From contig JAQJVL010000288.1 of NCBI GenBank assembly GCA_035578905.1, positions 1,054,001 through 1,118,000 on the forward strand: a stretch of 64,000 bases of DNA. The letters are read 5' to 3'. Under the pieces are notes generated by a model. That model ran no database searches, was not told the origin of the DNA, and worked only from the letters and a program-made list of their open reading frames with translations. Position 1 is the first letter of the stretch. Each line of letters opens with the position of its first letter. Shown here piece after piece: positions 1-10,842 of this stretch. This DNA comes from Stictocephala bisonia (Eukaryota; Arthropoda; Insecta; Hemiptera; Membracidae). A program made the position numbers and the translations under genes.

Positions 1-1
1 T

Positions 2-679
2 CGTAATTTGTGCTATGGTCTGAGAAATAAGTTACAAGGTAATTTTGATGTTTCTGTTACTTTTAAGCCAAATGCCAAGTTTGAAAGTGTAGTGTGTAAT
101 GGCAATGCTTCTCAAAATTGTTTTACAAAAAATGTTATTGTATGGGCAGGAACTAACAATTTCCCAGATCATTATAATGACTTGACATACCATGCTGAAT
201 GTTTTTTTAAATACTTAAATAAAAACACTAATGTCATTATATTAGGCATACCTTTAAGGTTCGATTTTCCTGAGTTTAATGACCCCATTTTCAGGGTTAA
301 CATGGGTCTTTTGGAACTATGTCAAAATTTTGATTTTGCTACATTTGTACCTCTTCAAACCAATTATAGACGGTTTTTTAATCATGGTGGTTTACACTTT
401 AATCATTGGGGTAAAACATTGGTTGTGAAACTTACAGCAGATGTTGTTCACCGAGGTGGCCAACTAACTAAAGCTATTGCAACTCTATCTCGTGGTTCCA
501 CTTTGGATGCACGATTGGCTTATGAAACGGCTCCATTTTCGCATTCTATCACATATCGTCCCTCAAGTTCTGCGGGCAAGAATAGTTATTCTTTTAAGTC
601 TATGAAACAATTTTGGGTGAATACAACTTTTAAAGACCATTTTTTATTGGAAAATCTGACTCGGAGGAGAGAAACATGA
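2..679 (+). CDS. LINE ORF1 C-terminal part, SGNH-hydrolase/esterase-like domain
   Basis: The reading frame is open from the left edge with no start codon, so the protein begins outside the window. Two blocks typical of SGNH hydrolases are visible: VIVWAGTNNF near residue 45 of the visible part, and LHFNHWGK about 90 residues later, which would supply the C-terminal His. Esterase domains of this kind form part of ORF1p in CR1-type LINEs, where they are thought to help the ribonucleoprotein deal with lipids or membranes. The stop codon TGA at 677-679 overlaps the ATG of the next frame (676-678) as ATGA. The frame is intact although ORF2 is broken. The enzyme activity is not shown by the sequence. 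Confidence 0.75.
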   Translation, partial: RNLCYGLRNKLQGNFDVSVTFKPNAKFESVVCNGNASQNCFTKNVIVWAGTNNFPDHYNDLTYHAECFFKYLNKNTNVIILGIPLRFDFPEFNDPIFRVNMGLLELCQNFDFATFVPLQTNYRRFFNHGGLHFNHWGKTLVVKLTADVVHRGGQLTKAIATLSRGSTLDARLAYETAPFSHSITYRPSSSAGKNSYSFKSMKQFWVNTTFKDHFLLENLTRRRET

Positions 680-3543
680 CACCTAAGTATTTGGCACCCC
701 ATACAAATAAATCAAATGAGAATCGTTCTTTGTCAGTCCTCCATCAAAATATTTGTGGTCTCAAATCTAATTTTGAGATGCTCCAGATTTATACTCAATG
801 TGAACATCCTGACATCTTATGTCTGTCTGAACATAACTTAACTCAAGAACAATTCAATAGTTTCATTCTTCCTGATTATTTCAAGGTTTCAACTTTTTGC
901 TGCGTGAATAGATGTAAGAGAGGTGTTTGCATTTTAGCAAGGGATGGTATAAGACTTGAAGGCGTCGATGTGTCTGGATTCTGTTTAGAGGATTTCTGCC
1001 ATTTTTCGGCAGCATCCATTTACTGTGAAGATAATAGGCGTCTGTTTCTTCTTTCAGTGTACAGACGACCCCTTTACAGTTGTGAGGAGTTCTTAGACTG
1101 TATTAGTCAGTGTCTCGAAGCAAATATTAATTCCCTAGAAACTGCATTGGTAGTTGGTGATTTTAATGTCAACATTTTGAGCGATAAATTGTCCAGCAGA
1201 AATTTTGTCCACACCTTGTCCTCTTTTGGCTTACGTCACACAATTACTTCATTCACAAGGGAAGTAAAAAATTCAAAATCAGTTATAGATAACATCTTCA
1301 CTATCATTCCACATTTTGCAATAAAAAGTAGCGTTGTAGTGACTGCTCTGTCTGACCATCATGGCCAAGAAGCTATTATAAACTTTCATACTCCTATCAC
1401 TGTCCCCGTCTTCACACTCAAACTTTGTCGAAATTTTTCAGCTATACATTTACAATATTTTCAGTACTATTTAAGAAACGAGTCATGGAGTGACATTTAT
1501 GAACTATCCACTCTGGATGAAAAGTTTTCTTCATTTATGGACAAACTGTCTTATTTAATGGACATATGTTTTCCTGTACAAAAAAAACCCATTAAAACAA
1601 AGAACTCTGTTTTGAAACCATGTCTAAGTGCTGATATTTTGAATCTTTGTGAGGATGTCCGTTATATGTATACTGAAACCAAAGATTTGAATTCCAATCA
1701 TCCACAGCGTATTTATTATAGAAAGTTAAAAGGTGGGTTAAAAAAAATATTAGGAAAGCTAAATCGGAAAATATTCTGAAGAAAATTTATTGTTCTTCTA
1801 ACAAAAATAAATCTATTTGGCAGATCATAAATGACCAAAGAAATATTAAGTTGAATCATGTACTCACATTCTCTTTGGTGGATGAAGATGGCAAAAAATA
1901 ACAGAACCCCTGGCAGTGGCAGAAACCTTTAATGCTTTCTTTTCTAATTTGGGTCAATGTTCTAATAAAGAAGAAACTTACTTTCAACCTGCACTTTCTC
2001 CAAATCACTACTTTAAATCTCTTTTTTTGTCACCATTATCTGATGATGAAGTAAAAAATGTAATTTCTTCACTCAAACCCAAGTACTCTTCTGGTCCAGA
2101 TGAGATATCTCCTAGATTGTTGAAAAGTATCAGTCATCTAATATCTGAGCCTTTTCAGATTTTAGATGAATTTAGATGAATCTCTATTAATTAATTTTTC
2201 ATTTCAGTCAGGCATGTTTCCTACAGTTTTAAAGAGCTCCATTGTTAAGCCCTTACATAAGAAAGGTCCAAAAGATATATGCGGTAACTATAGACCAATT
2301 TCTCTGTCTTCAACTATATCTAAAGTAATAGAGAGAATATTTTTAAATAGGCTGTTATCTACTTCCCAATTTGGGTTTACCAAGGTTAAGTTAACTGCAG
2401 ATGCCATCTATCACTTTGTTTCCTCTATTGTAAAATCTTTGGACCAAGGAAATCCTTGCGTAGGAATCTCCTTTGACTTAACAAAAGCTTTTGACCTCAT
2501 TGACCATGATGTCCTTCTAAACAAACTTTACATTTTGGGTATTAGAGGTGTGGGTCATTCATGGATTTACTCCTACCTAAAAGATAGAGAACAGGTTGTC
2601 AGCGTTCCATTTGTTGATCCCTATGGATGTCAAGGTTGTGTTAAATCCTCTGCAGTTAAAATTACTAAGGGAGTCCCCAGGGCTCTGTCCTGGGTCCGAT
2701 TATTTTCTTGTTTTTCATAAATGACTTACCTTTAAGCCTCAAACCCGCTAATCCATACCTTTTTGCATATGACACCTCCCTTTGCTCAGTGGTTCTTCAA
2801 GAATAAATTAAGTGTAAATACTGGAAAAACAAATATCATTGAATTTAAAATTAACAATCCCACTTCCACTAATAAGAATATATCAAACTACATGATTGGT
2901 GATACAATTACTGACCCAAGTACTCAATTCAAATTGTTGGGTGTCATTATTGATGAGAATTTAAAATTTGACATTCACATTGATACTGTGTGTAAGAAGA
3001 TCAGTACAGGAATTTACATTTTAAAGAGCCTTTCGAAAATTGCTAAGTTAGACGTTCTTTTAGCTTCCTATTATGGTGTAATTTATCCAATTCCTTCACT
3101 ACGCCGTTTCCTTGTGGGGTCATGAGAATGAAAGAACAACATTTTTATTTAAACAACAAAAACGTGCAGTTAGAGTAATTTTTAAAAAACGGTCTACTTC
3201 TTACAGATCTCTCTTTATAAACAATAAAATTTTAACTTTTCCTTGTATTTATATTTATGCAGTCCTTGTTTTTGTTCATAAACATTTTAATTTATTTCAA
3301 GATATAGAGTTAAATAATAGAACGTGTTATTCACTTAGAGAAAATAACAATTTAAAAATTCCACACCACAGAACAAGTTTTTTTCAAAATCATCTACTAT
3401 ACAATGGTGTTACCCTATTCAATTCACTCCCACCATCACTTAAAGATGAAAAAATCGTGTTTTGTTTGGAAGCAGGAAGGGGGGTCATGAAAATACTGCA
3501 GAAAGAAGCTTTCTACAGTGTTAAAGATTGTTTTGTTTACTAA
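676..3543 (+). pseudogene. LINE ORF2: endonuclease plus reverse transcriptase, frameshifted
   Basis: ORF2 begins with ATG at 676. The first uninterrupted stretch (676-1779) is an APE-like endonuclease: LHQNICGL near the N-terminus, LCLSEHNL, SVYRRP, VVGDFNVN and the C-terminal SDHHGQEA block. Reverse transcriptase follows in shifted frames: SGPDEISPRLLK (about 2092), GNYRPISLSSTISKVIERI (about 2281), FDLTKAFDLIDHDVL (about 2470) and the GVP motif (about 2665). The catalytic YADD box is replaced by a degenerate AYDTS near 2764. Thumb and C-terminal parts continue at 2763-3125 and 3112-3543. At least three frameshifts plus the lost catalytic motif show that this copy cannot encode an active enzyme. 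Confidence 0.85.
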
Positions 3544-3643
3544 AACTATGTAATTATACAGCTGTAAGGAATGTATTACATTTATGACGCTATTGTACAA
3601 TGTATTTATTGTAAAAAATAAAGATATTTGAGTTCTGAGTTCT

Positions 3644-4000
3644 AATCACGATTCGCCGCGATAGTAATTTTTCCGTTATATCTCGAGATATATTTGTAAT
3701 AGACCAAAATAGTTTTCAAATTTGTATTCAGCGCAAAAAAAAAAAAATCAAAATAAAAAAAGATGATTAAAATACCATTTAAATTAACGGAAATATGACC
3801 AAAATACTAAAAGTTGTGACATTGTCTTTTCAAATTTTTCGGTAAACTACGATATTTCCGCAGAATAAAAAGCATATCTCGTGAAAATACAGCCAATTCT
3901 AGACCCATTTCAAGCAAAATGTTCCAAATTTGTTTGGTGGCAAGAAACTGCATAAATACCAAAAAAAGTTTGTATAACGATAGGTTAGGTAAAGTCTCAC
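3644..4000. repeat. Diverged interspersed repeat, no gene
   Basis: AT-rich, with no reading frame worth reporting. About 3680-3735 matches about 8236-8305 over roughly 55 bp with many substitutions (shared words include agttttcaaatt and gaccaaa.tagtttt), so both belong to one old repeat family. The family was not identified. Confidence 0.5.
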
Positions 4001-4800
4001 GTGAGGCTTTTCTTGTTTAGCTTGTTTGTGAATGACATAAGTGATTTGTTACTTGGGAACTTTCTTTTTTATGCTGATGATCTAAAGATATTTAGAGAGG
4101 TTTCTTCTGTATCTCAGCAGGGGGAGCAGCAGAATGACTTGGAGAAGATTCAGACCTGGTGTTCAGAAAATGAAATGACGTTAAACCTAAAAATTGTGTG
4201 GTCTTCACTTACAGCAGAATGAGAGACTGTCGCCAGTTTGACTATAAGCTACAGGGTGCTTCTCTGCATAGGGTCGATAGTGTTCGAGATCTTGGAGTGC
4301 TTCTGACACCCTCTTTCGATTTTGACAAGCACATATGGTAAACAAGGCAATGAAAATACTTGAGCTTATTAGTTGGACTTGTCATCAGGGCTTCTCCTTG
4401 CATTCTTTCAGGACCCTCTATGTGTCTCTTGTATGACCTATCCTTGAGCTTTCTTCTGTGGTTTGGTCACCCTATCAGGTGGGACAGATCTCTTCTATGG
4501 ATGCAGTGCAGGGGCAATTCTGTGGTTGGTGTGAGACTGGGCTACCAACACATGACTAGAACTATGATGGACTCAATATTCTTGTTCAAACTCCTGAATG
4601 GCCTGATCGATTGCCCAGAGATACTCTACCAAATCGACTTCCACGTTCCTTGCCATGCTCGTTACTGTCAATTGTTTGGCAGGCACCACTTTCGGACAAA
4701 CTACCAGTACTACATGACCATCCCAAAGATAATGAGGACTTGAAATGAGTTATTTTCTGCTATTTATTTCTTTGGTTCACCCATAGAAGTATTTAAAAAG
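4001..4800 (+). mobile_element. LINE reverse transcriptase 3' fragment
   Basis: The translation begins inside the reverse transcriptase palm, with FVNDISDLL followed by the catalytic FYADD box near 4070. It continues in shifted frames through a block reading RVDSVRDLGVLL (about 4262-4297), typical of the region after the YADD box, and a C-terminal stretch up to about 4770. The sequence differs from the CR1-like element just upstream, so it is a separate 5'-truncated insertion. Frameshifts make it a dead fragment. The family was not resolved. Confidence 0.7.
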
Positions 4801-5261
4801 TTAGTAGCTTTGCTGTTGTTAAGGTATTAGCAATTTTTATATTAATTTATTGTTGTTTATGTTATTGCAGATATCTCAATAATATTTTATTTTTAATGTT
4901 ATGTTATTGTCATAGTATTATGCCTAGCACTGTTCTTCATCAGTAAGTTACTTTATATATGTCTTTATATTGTCTTCAGGACAATATTTTGGTTTACCCT
5001 GTAAGTCTTATATATTTATTAATTATAAACATACAAATTGTTGCCGTTATAAGGTTATATTGTTTTTCATTTTGTTATAGTTTTATCTTTTTTACATAAT
5101 TGTTGTATTTAGAGGTTTGAAATCTTGTTTTATTCAATTGTTGTTGTTAGACGTTTATCTTGTTTAATTTGCTTTGTTATATATTTATCATTTATCTTGA
5201 AGCATGACTTATAATCTGTTTAATCTGTTTAATTATATTTAATCTGTTTAATTATATACAG
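4801..5261. other. AT-rich spacer, nothing identified
   Basis: I see no coding potential, RNA gene or terminal repeat. Short direct repeats of a taatctgttt unit occur at about 5213-5256. Confidence 0.5.
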
Positions 5262-5554
5262 CAACAATAATGGATTTAGGAAAAATAAAATTGTTATATC
5301 TTTCCTTATTTTCATGGTTTTACCTGCTTTTCCCCCCAAAACTTTTTTAATACTTTCAAAGTTAGCCTATTATTTGCATGTTTTGAGAAAAAACTTGAAA
5401 ATGCATAATGTGCTATATCAAATAATAACATTTTTTCAAAACACTCATGTAATGGGCTAATTTTGAAAGTAACTTACTTGCAAAAATTTGAGATGAAAAT
5501 TATGAAAATGAGGAAAAACGAAGGAATTTTTTGTTTCTAAATCTATCATTGTTG
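5262..5554. mobile_element. Foldback (inverted-repeat) element
   Basis: Two arms of roughly 125 bp are imperfect reverse complements. The outer end caacaataatggattta (5262-5278) pairs with taaatctatcattgttg (5538-5554), and the inner ends at about 5352-5392 pair with about 5433-5473. There is no coding sequence. The structure fits a foldback MITE; no target-site duplication is clear. Confidence 0.65.
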
Positions 5555-5895
5555 GGGTAAATATATTGTTGTGGGTACTGAAATTAAAGGGAATTACGCC
5601 CTGATCACAAATATGGCCCTGATTATGTTAGTTTGGTTAAGTAATGTTAGGTTTTTGTTAGATTAACAAAAAATAATTAATAAAGCCAGCCCAACCTTAA
5701 AATACAGTTCTTAATCTAACCCATAAAATAATAACTTTATCCAAACAGGCACTTATCAGGTGCTAACACTCTTAATAAAATTCAAAACCCTTTACATATT
5801 ATTGATGAGGAAGAAATTCTGCATACTTTGAGTATCCACAATGCTATATTTAATTGAGAAAAATATATACCTTGTGCAATCACTTTTATTTCATG

Positions 5896-5935
5896 TACAC
5901 TACATGTTTCGATCCTTAGATCATCTTCAGGTGTA
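5896..5935 (-). ncRNA. Hammerhead-ribozyme-like motif (type I, minimal helix III)
   Basis: On the minus strand, helix I is TACAC (5931-5935) pairing with GTGTA (5896-5900). The core CTGAAGA lies at 5924-5930. A perfect GATC/GATC helix II with loop TAAG follows, then GAAAC, two loop bases and a GTA cleavage triplet (5901-5903). All core bases of the CUGANGA...GAAA...UH consensus are present. One base between the core and helix II is unpaired, as in the other copies here. Motifs of this kind are known from Penelope-like retroelements. Activity is inferred from the fold only. Confidence 0.5.
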
Positions 5936-6360
5936 AAATGTAACAAATCTTGAAGGTAATAATAAAAATTTAAATTAATTAAAACTTAATAAACTGAAAA
6001 TACATGAAAACTGTTTTGGTTAGTCTAGTTGTTATTATAACAGATGGTGTAATATTAAATGTAAATATTGTAGTTTTTTGTAATTTAATGGTGTCTAGAT
6101 ATCTTCTTGTTGTATTTATTAGTTATGTACATTTTCTTTGTTTTTGTATATATGTATCAAATATAATATTAGATTGGAAAGAAATTTGGTCATTGAGTAA
6201 ATTATTTGGATCAGTCTTTTTTGCTTTGTAGATGGCTAATTCTTCCTTGAATTATTAATTAAAATTAAATTAATTAATTAATTAATTAAAGCAATTAAAA
6301 TAATTGCTATATTTAAGTAAAACAAACCCTTTTTAAATTTTTCTCTTTTTTTAATTTTTT
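5936..6360. other. AT-rich spacer with (TTAA)n run
   Basis: No credible gene is visible. A short ttaattaa repeat lies at about 6262-6290 and a poly-T stretch at about 6335-6360. Confidence 0.5.
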
Positions 6361-6369
6361 TAAACGATT

Positions 6370-7858
6370 TAGAGGGCCAGGCTTCAAACCTGGTAATGGC
6401 CCGTAAGCCAAAAAAGCTTATTGTGCCCTCCTTTCAGGACCTCAAACCTCATCCAATCCAAGGTCCTTAGAGAACCTTGAGATTGTCTTGATGAGGTTTT
6501 CCTGTGCTACACCTTGGTCACGTTCTAAATGGCTGCCCAAGGTGAGAGCTTCCTAGCTAGAGCCGGCAAGTGAAAGAGGATGTGCCGTCCAGATTCTTCC
6601 TCCTCGCCACATTTTCTACACAAGAGAATGGGGGTTGGGAACCCCATCTTGTTCATGTGTGCCCAAAACATCCAGTGTTCAGTTATAAAACCAACCAACC
6701 TTCGGAGTTCTGATCTTGCAAGAGAAAGAGCTTCAGCCGTGTTGGAGTATGACGGCCCCAATAGGACCTCCTTGACTTGCCTGTTACCTGGCGTTGCCTC
6801 CCAGGTTTTCTGGAACTTTCCGGAGACCCATGTAGAGGCACCCCTCTTGGCGAGGCTGTAAGCAACCCTGCATTGCCGGCTCTGTGCCAATGATTCGTTC
6901 ATCAGTGCCTTTCTTGGCAGAGTGGTCTGCACTCTCGTTTCCCAGTACCCCGGTGTGACCTTTCACTCATGACAGGATTACCCTATTGGAACGTGCCAGC
7001 GTTTTAAGAACCCCGTGACAGTCCCAAACTAGGCTCAAGGTGAAGTCAAAAGACGCAAGTGGCCTTAGTGCCGCTTGGCTGTCTGAGTTCAGATAGATTA
7101 ATTGTTTTCCCCTAAGGCTTTTTTTTGCTAAGCACAGGGGAATCTATGTTTGCTTAAGCACAGGCAGCTATGGCAGCCATTTCCGCCTGAAAAACCGTAG
7201 CCAGTTTGCTAAGGCTACAACTGAACTCAGTTTTTGACCTGGTACCATAGACCCTGTAACCAGACCCAAGGATGGTTCGTGAGCTATCTGTGTACCACGT
7301 AATCGCGTTCTTCATTGCGATTGATTCACATTGTTCCCAATCTTTTCTGTCGCAAATGACGACACGATAGGGTTTATCAAAGTTGGTTAGTCTAGGCATC
7401 CTATTCAAAAACATCTCTAAAATTTCCGATTGTAGAATACTAGAGATTTCGGTATGCTTACTGGCATAGTGAGCTTGCCAGCAACTGCTGGTCTGGAGCC
7501 TATATGCCGCAAGCTTTGCCTCTACCATGATAAAAATGTCAAGGAGGGGCAGACTTAGCAGCACCTTCATTGCAGCAGTGGGTGTACCATTAAATCTCCC
7601 AAGTATTCCCAAACAAGCTAACAGCAGCACCTTAGTTAAGTTTTTAACGGCAGTGACTTGTTGGACCTTGGGCCATCAAATAATGGCTCCATATACAAGC
7701 ATTGGTCTAACAACTCTCGTATAAAGCCAATGTACCAACTGAGGGTTCAATCCCCACGTGCATCCAAAGGTACTCCTCAGCCTCATCAATGTGGTTCGAG
7801 AGCGGTCTATGGTGTGGGAGAGGTGTCTATTCCAGGTAAGTTTGTCATCTAGACAACT
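6370..7858 (-). mobile_element. RNase H-bearing LINE, 3' fragment (I/Loa/Jockey-type)
   Basis: On the minus strand the order is: the end of the reverse transcriptase region (TRVVRPMLVYGAI near 7700); a connecting region (about 7630-7350); the start of an RNase H domain with ITWYTDSS and FQAEMAAI (about 7315-7160); the RNase H C-terminal block KGHTGVLGNESADHSAKKG (about 6965-6905); and a C-terminal zinc-knuckle-like tail with CRKCGEEEESGRHILFHLPALA (about 6620-6560). Several stops and frameshifts separate these pieces. The 3' UTR ends in a poly-A-like run (T on the + strand, about 6340-6362). RNase H after the reverse transcriptase is a feature of I/Loa/R1-group LINEs. Confidence 0.8.
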
Positions 7859-7859
7859 T

Positions 7860-8472
7860 TACTTGGTAAAAAACTTTACTTTTCGCAGAGGTAAAAAGTA
7901 ATTTCAAAATTAGCTCTTTAAATGAGTTTTTTTAATTGATAATTAAAAACCATTTTTATATATAATCTTGAAATTTTTTCTCATTCTCTTAATGTAGGCT
8001 ATATTTTTATATAGAAACAAATATACAATTGGATTTCAGTAAAATTATCATTTCTTTTTAACATATCCTTCACAAAAATTGAAGATTCCCATTAAACGTA
8101 GATACCTGACCTCTGGGATGCTCTGCCGGCTGTATCTACAGCAAAAATATATGCAAATTAATTTTTTTTTAATAGTTTTGGTATATAATGATTGGATGTT
8201 GGCTGATAATCGCGATTAAGCATGAAAGTACTTTATCCGTCATATCTTGAGAAATAATTGTCATGGACCAAAGTAGTTTTCAAATTCTTGTTCAATGTAA
8301 ATAACATGGTAATCATAATAAGGTATATTAAACTGCTGAATATTGTGTGGCTTAACAGTACAAGAGTATGAAGTTCAACTAAATAGAGCAACTCAGTGAT
8401 TCCCTTCAATGATTGGCTTAAATTACTGTACAACATAACTCCTCCTAAGATACAGCTCAAACACACTATTAA
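7860..8472. other. AT-rich spacer, old repeat copy
   Basis: No gene is visible. About 8236-8305 is the diverged partner of the repeat at about 3680-3735. Confidence 0.45.
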
Positions 8473-9313
8473 CCCAACAAGTGGTGACCGTCCGATATCG
8501 GATGGTCTATCACTCTCAACAAGTGGTGACCGTCCGGTGTCGGACGGTCAAACATTACTGTCGAAATTTGATGTTATATCGTTATAGCTACGTTTTTCGT
8601 CAAAACTAATTGATACTACTTGAAAGTCGATTAAATTCTGAATCGATTGTTATCAGTATCGATAATACTATCCACATGACAACTAGATGGAGAGAAGAAG
8701 AATCCAATGTTTATGATTTCATTTCGCCATTTCTTTAGTTGGCGTCCGTCAGTAAACTGTTTGTTTACATTCTGGTTTGAAGTACTTTATGCAATTTTAT
8801 TTTATATTTATATATATAAATAATTTATGATTGATAAAATTATAACAGGCTAAGAAATTTATGAATTCACAATTTTATGACATGTTACCATAGGAACATC
8901 AATTTTCGGTAAAATGCACTATCTTTAGTTTTATCATTATAAATTTATAAATTCCTATAATAAACGCTTTAAACTGTACATTTTCTGAAAGTTTTTAAAA
9001 TTTGGAAAAACTTGTATATTTTGGAATTGTGAATTGACTAGTATGTATTACATTTCCAGATAGGGTCTCCCCCCCCCAAAAAAAAATATTTTTGGTTAAC
9101 CTTTTTTTTATTTTATAAAAAGAAAAAAGTAAATAAGTGTTTATACTTATGTTATTTATTTTATATAAAAACACAGAATCTTACAAGTAAAATGATATAA
9201 AATAATACTAAATCTAAGGATCAGAAGTATTTTTAATTGTTTAAAAAAAATATCCTTGCAAAACTAGGAAAATTGGGCTGCCAATAGAGGGTTTTTAGTT
9301 GCCAGTAGTTGGG
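8473..9313. mobile_element. Non-autonomous piggyBac-like element (MITE), TTAA-flanked
   Basis: The element is bounded by TTAA on both sides (8469-8472 and 9314-9317), the target duplication of the piggyBac superfamily. Terminal inverted repeats are CCCAACAAGTGGTGAC on the left and the complement of CCCAACTACTGGCAAC on the right (4 mismatches in 16). Next to the left end are two tandem ~43-bp units, each with a palindrome; the second is perfect (GACCGTCCG, gtgt, CGGACGGTC at about 8530-8551). The 841-bp interior is AT-rich and encodes nothing recognisable. Confidence 0.7.
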
Positions 9314-9317
9314 TTAA

Positions 9318-9892
9318 GAGAGTTTGAAGAGGTGTTATGTAATCCGAACCTTCCCATCTTTAAGATATCTCACAACATACTGAGTAATGTAAATTTATAA
9401 AACCAACTGTTAGACTAGCTTTCCATTCAATTTCAAATGAGTTCCTTAATAACAAAAAAATAAAAATCACAGCTGATTGTCAACTTAGCATATGTTTGAT
9501 GGTTGGACCTGTTTCTGAATTCAGCTTCTGCCTCTATGTCTGTTCTTTCATAGGTGGAATGAAATTTCCTTGTAAAGAATTGGTAATGATGAGTTTTCAT
9601 ACATTCTGTAAGGAGAATCAACCATTAAAAATATAAGTGGGAAGTGACAAAATATCAGTCAGTTGTTGGAGATTATTCTGTTTTGAGTTAAATGTATTTT
9701 TCTTAAAGTAAGTTAAAATTGACAATATAAAAGATGTTTCATTAGAAAAATATGAATTTTCACACAATTGTATGCTTTCAGTTTTTGTATGTTCTAATAT
9801 ATTACAACTGTTATCAGATTTTCATTTTAATATTTGTTCATGTTAAAATATATTAAAAACTAGTTAACTGTCAGATTAAGTTATGATAAAAA
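9318..9892. other. Spacer, nothing identified
   Basis: AT-rich sequence without a supported gene or element boundary. Confidence 0.4.
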
Positions 9893-10041
9893 ATATCAAC
9901 AAATTATTTCATAGTAAAAGCTGAAAATTAATTTTTCAAGACTATTTGTTCAATGAAATGGTAAAAAATATAAAAAAAATTATTTCGTTGTAAAAGCTGA
10001 AAATTAATTTTTCAAGACTATTTGTTCAACGAAATGTAAAC
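9893..10041. repeat. Tandem duplication (~75-80 bp, two units) with inner inverted repeats
   Basis: Two consecutive units share a core of about 45 identical bases from agctgaaaatt onward. Each unit is bounded by attatttc(g/a)ttg-type words whose complement, caacgaaat or caatgaaat, closes the unit, so each can fold on itself. Confidence 0.6.
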
Positions 10042-10404
10042 AAAACAAACTACTGTACATATTTTCATAAATGAAAATAATTACATTATGTACACATTTG
10101 TTCATGAAGTGGAATCATATATGGGGAAGTCTGCACAATGGCAGGTCAAAACAAATAAGGAGTTTGATGGAAAGTTTCAAGCAGTTCCTGGGGCATGGTG
10201 GGGATGCAGCTAGAAAGTGGGCGGTAGTTAGTTTGTTTTGTGTCGTGGCCACTGATTGTTGCACCATTGTAGAAATGAAGGATGGTTTTCAGTTTCCTAT
10301 TTAATAATGCATAAGCACACTCAGCATGTATACACTCTCTGTGAGATCTATATTCTAACAAGTTACTGTAATTGTGAAAGGAAATTATTATATATATATA
10401 TACA
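10042..10404. other. Unassigned spacer
   Basis: Frames of about 70 residues exist on both strands, but they show no known motif and no codon-like pattern. I do not call a gene here. Confidence 0.35.
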
Positions 10405-10735
10405 TCACTTTCTCGTGTATTGATTTTACTTGATGAATGGAAAATTTTACTTGAAACAGCTTGAGATTTTGCTTTTTGTACTGCTTTCTTTAGGTTCCTT
10501 TTCTGCTGGCGATATAAAATGCGTAGGTGATGTTGAGTGTCAAGATCCTTAGTTTTTTCATAAAGATATCTGACCTTCTGCCGTAGAAGTAAAACATCCC
10601 TATCAAAACAAGGTTTTAATACAGAAAATTTTCTCTTAACTTTGGTCCTTTGAAAGGGGAAACAAATGTCAAAAATAAATCGAAGGTGGTCCTCAAAAGC
10701 CCATAACCCAATTGATTTTCATAATATCGAACTGT
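10405..10735 (-). mobile_element. Inverted fragment of the CR1-like LINE
   Basis: The minus strand matches the + strand at about 14460-14745 almost base for base, including the stretch encoding RQKVRYLYEKTKDLD and the QQKRNLKKAVQKAKSQAVSS block between endonuclease and reverse transcriptase. It is a short internal fragment in opposite orientation to the copy at 14218-16700. Confidence 0.8.
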
Positions 10736-10842
10736 CGTATTATTCTGTTAATATTTTCAATTAAATTTGGAATTCAAATTTTAGCCTTAGTTTTAAATGA
10801 ACGAGATTTTTTATCTTATTTTAAAGTCTTAAGTGGCAGGTG

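Larger units (their letters stand above)
1..3643 (+). mobile_element. CR1-like non-LTR retrotransposon (LINE), decayed, 5' end outside window
   Basis: The element runs from the left window edge to a 3' end at about 3643. In order it shows an SGNH-esterase-like ORF1, an APE-type endonuclease, a reverse transcriptase broken by frameshifts, and a C-terminal region. Its 3' end is AATAAAG followed by a short direct repeat (gagttct twice) instead of a long poly-A, as is usual for CR1/L2-type LINEs. A second copy of a related element lies at 14218-16700 and an inverted fragment of that second copy at 10405-10735. An ORF1 with an esterase domain is a feature of the CR1 group. The clade is inferred from these features, without a tree. 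Confidence 0.85.

Noticed and set aside
10071..10361. Overlapping frames of about 70 codons on both strands
   Set aside because: No motif, no splice logic, and no similarity to MRPL24 N-termini.
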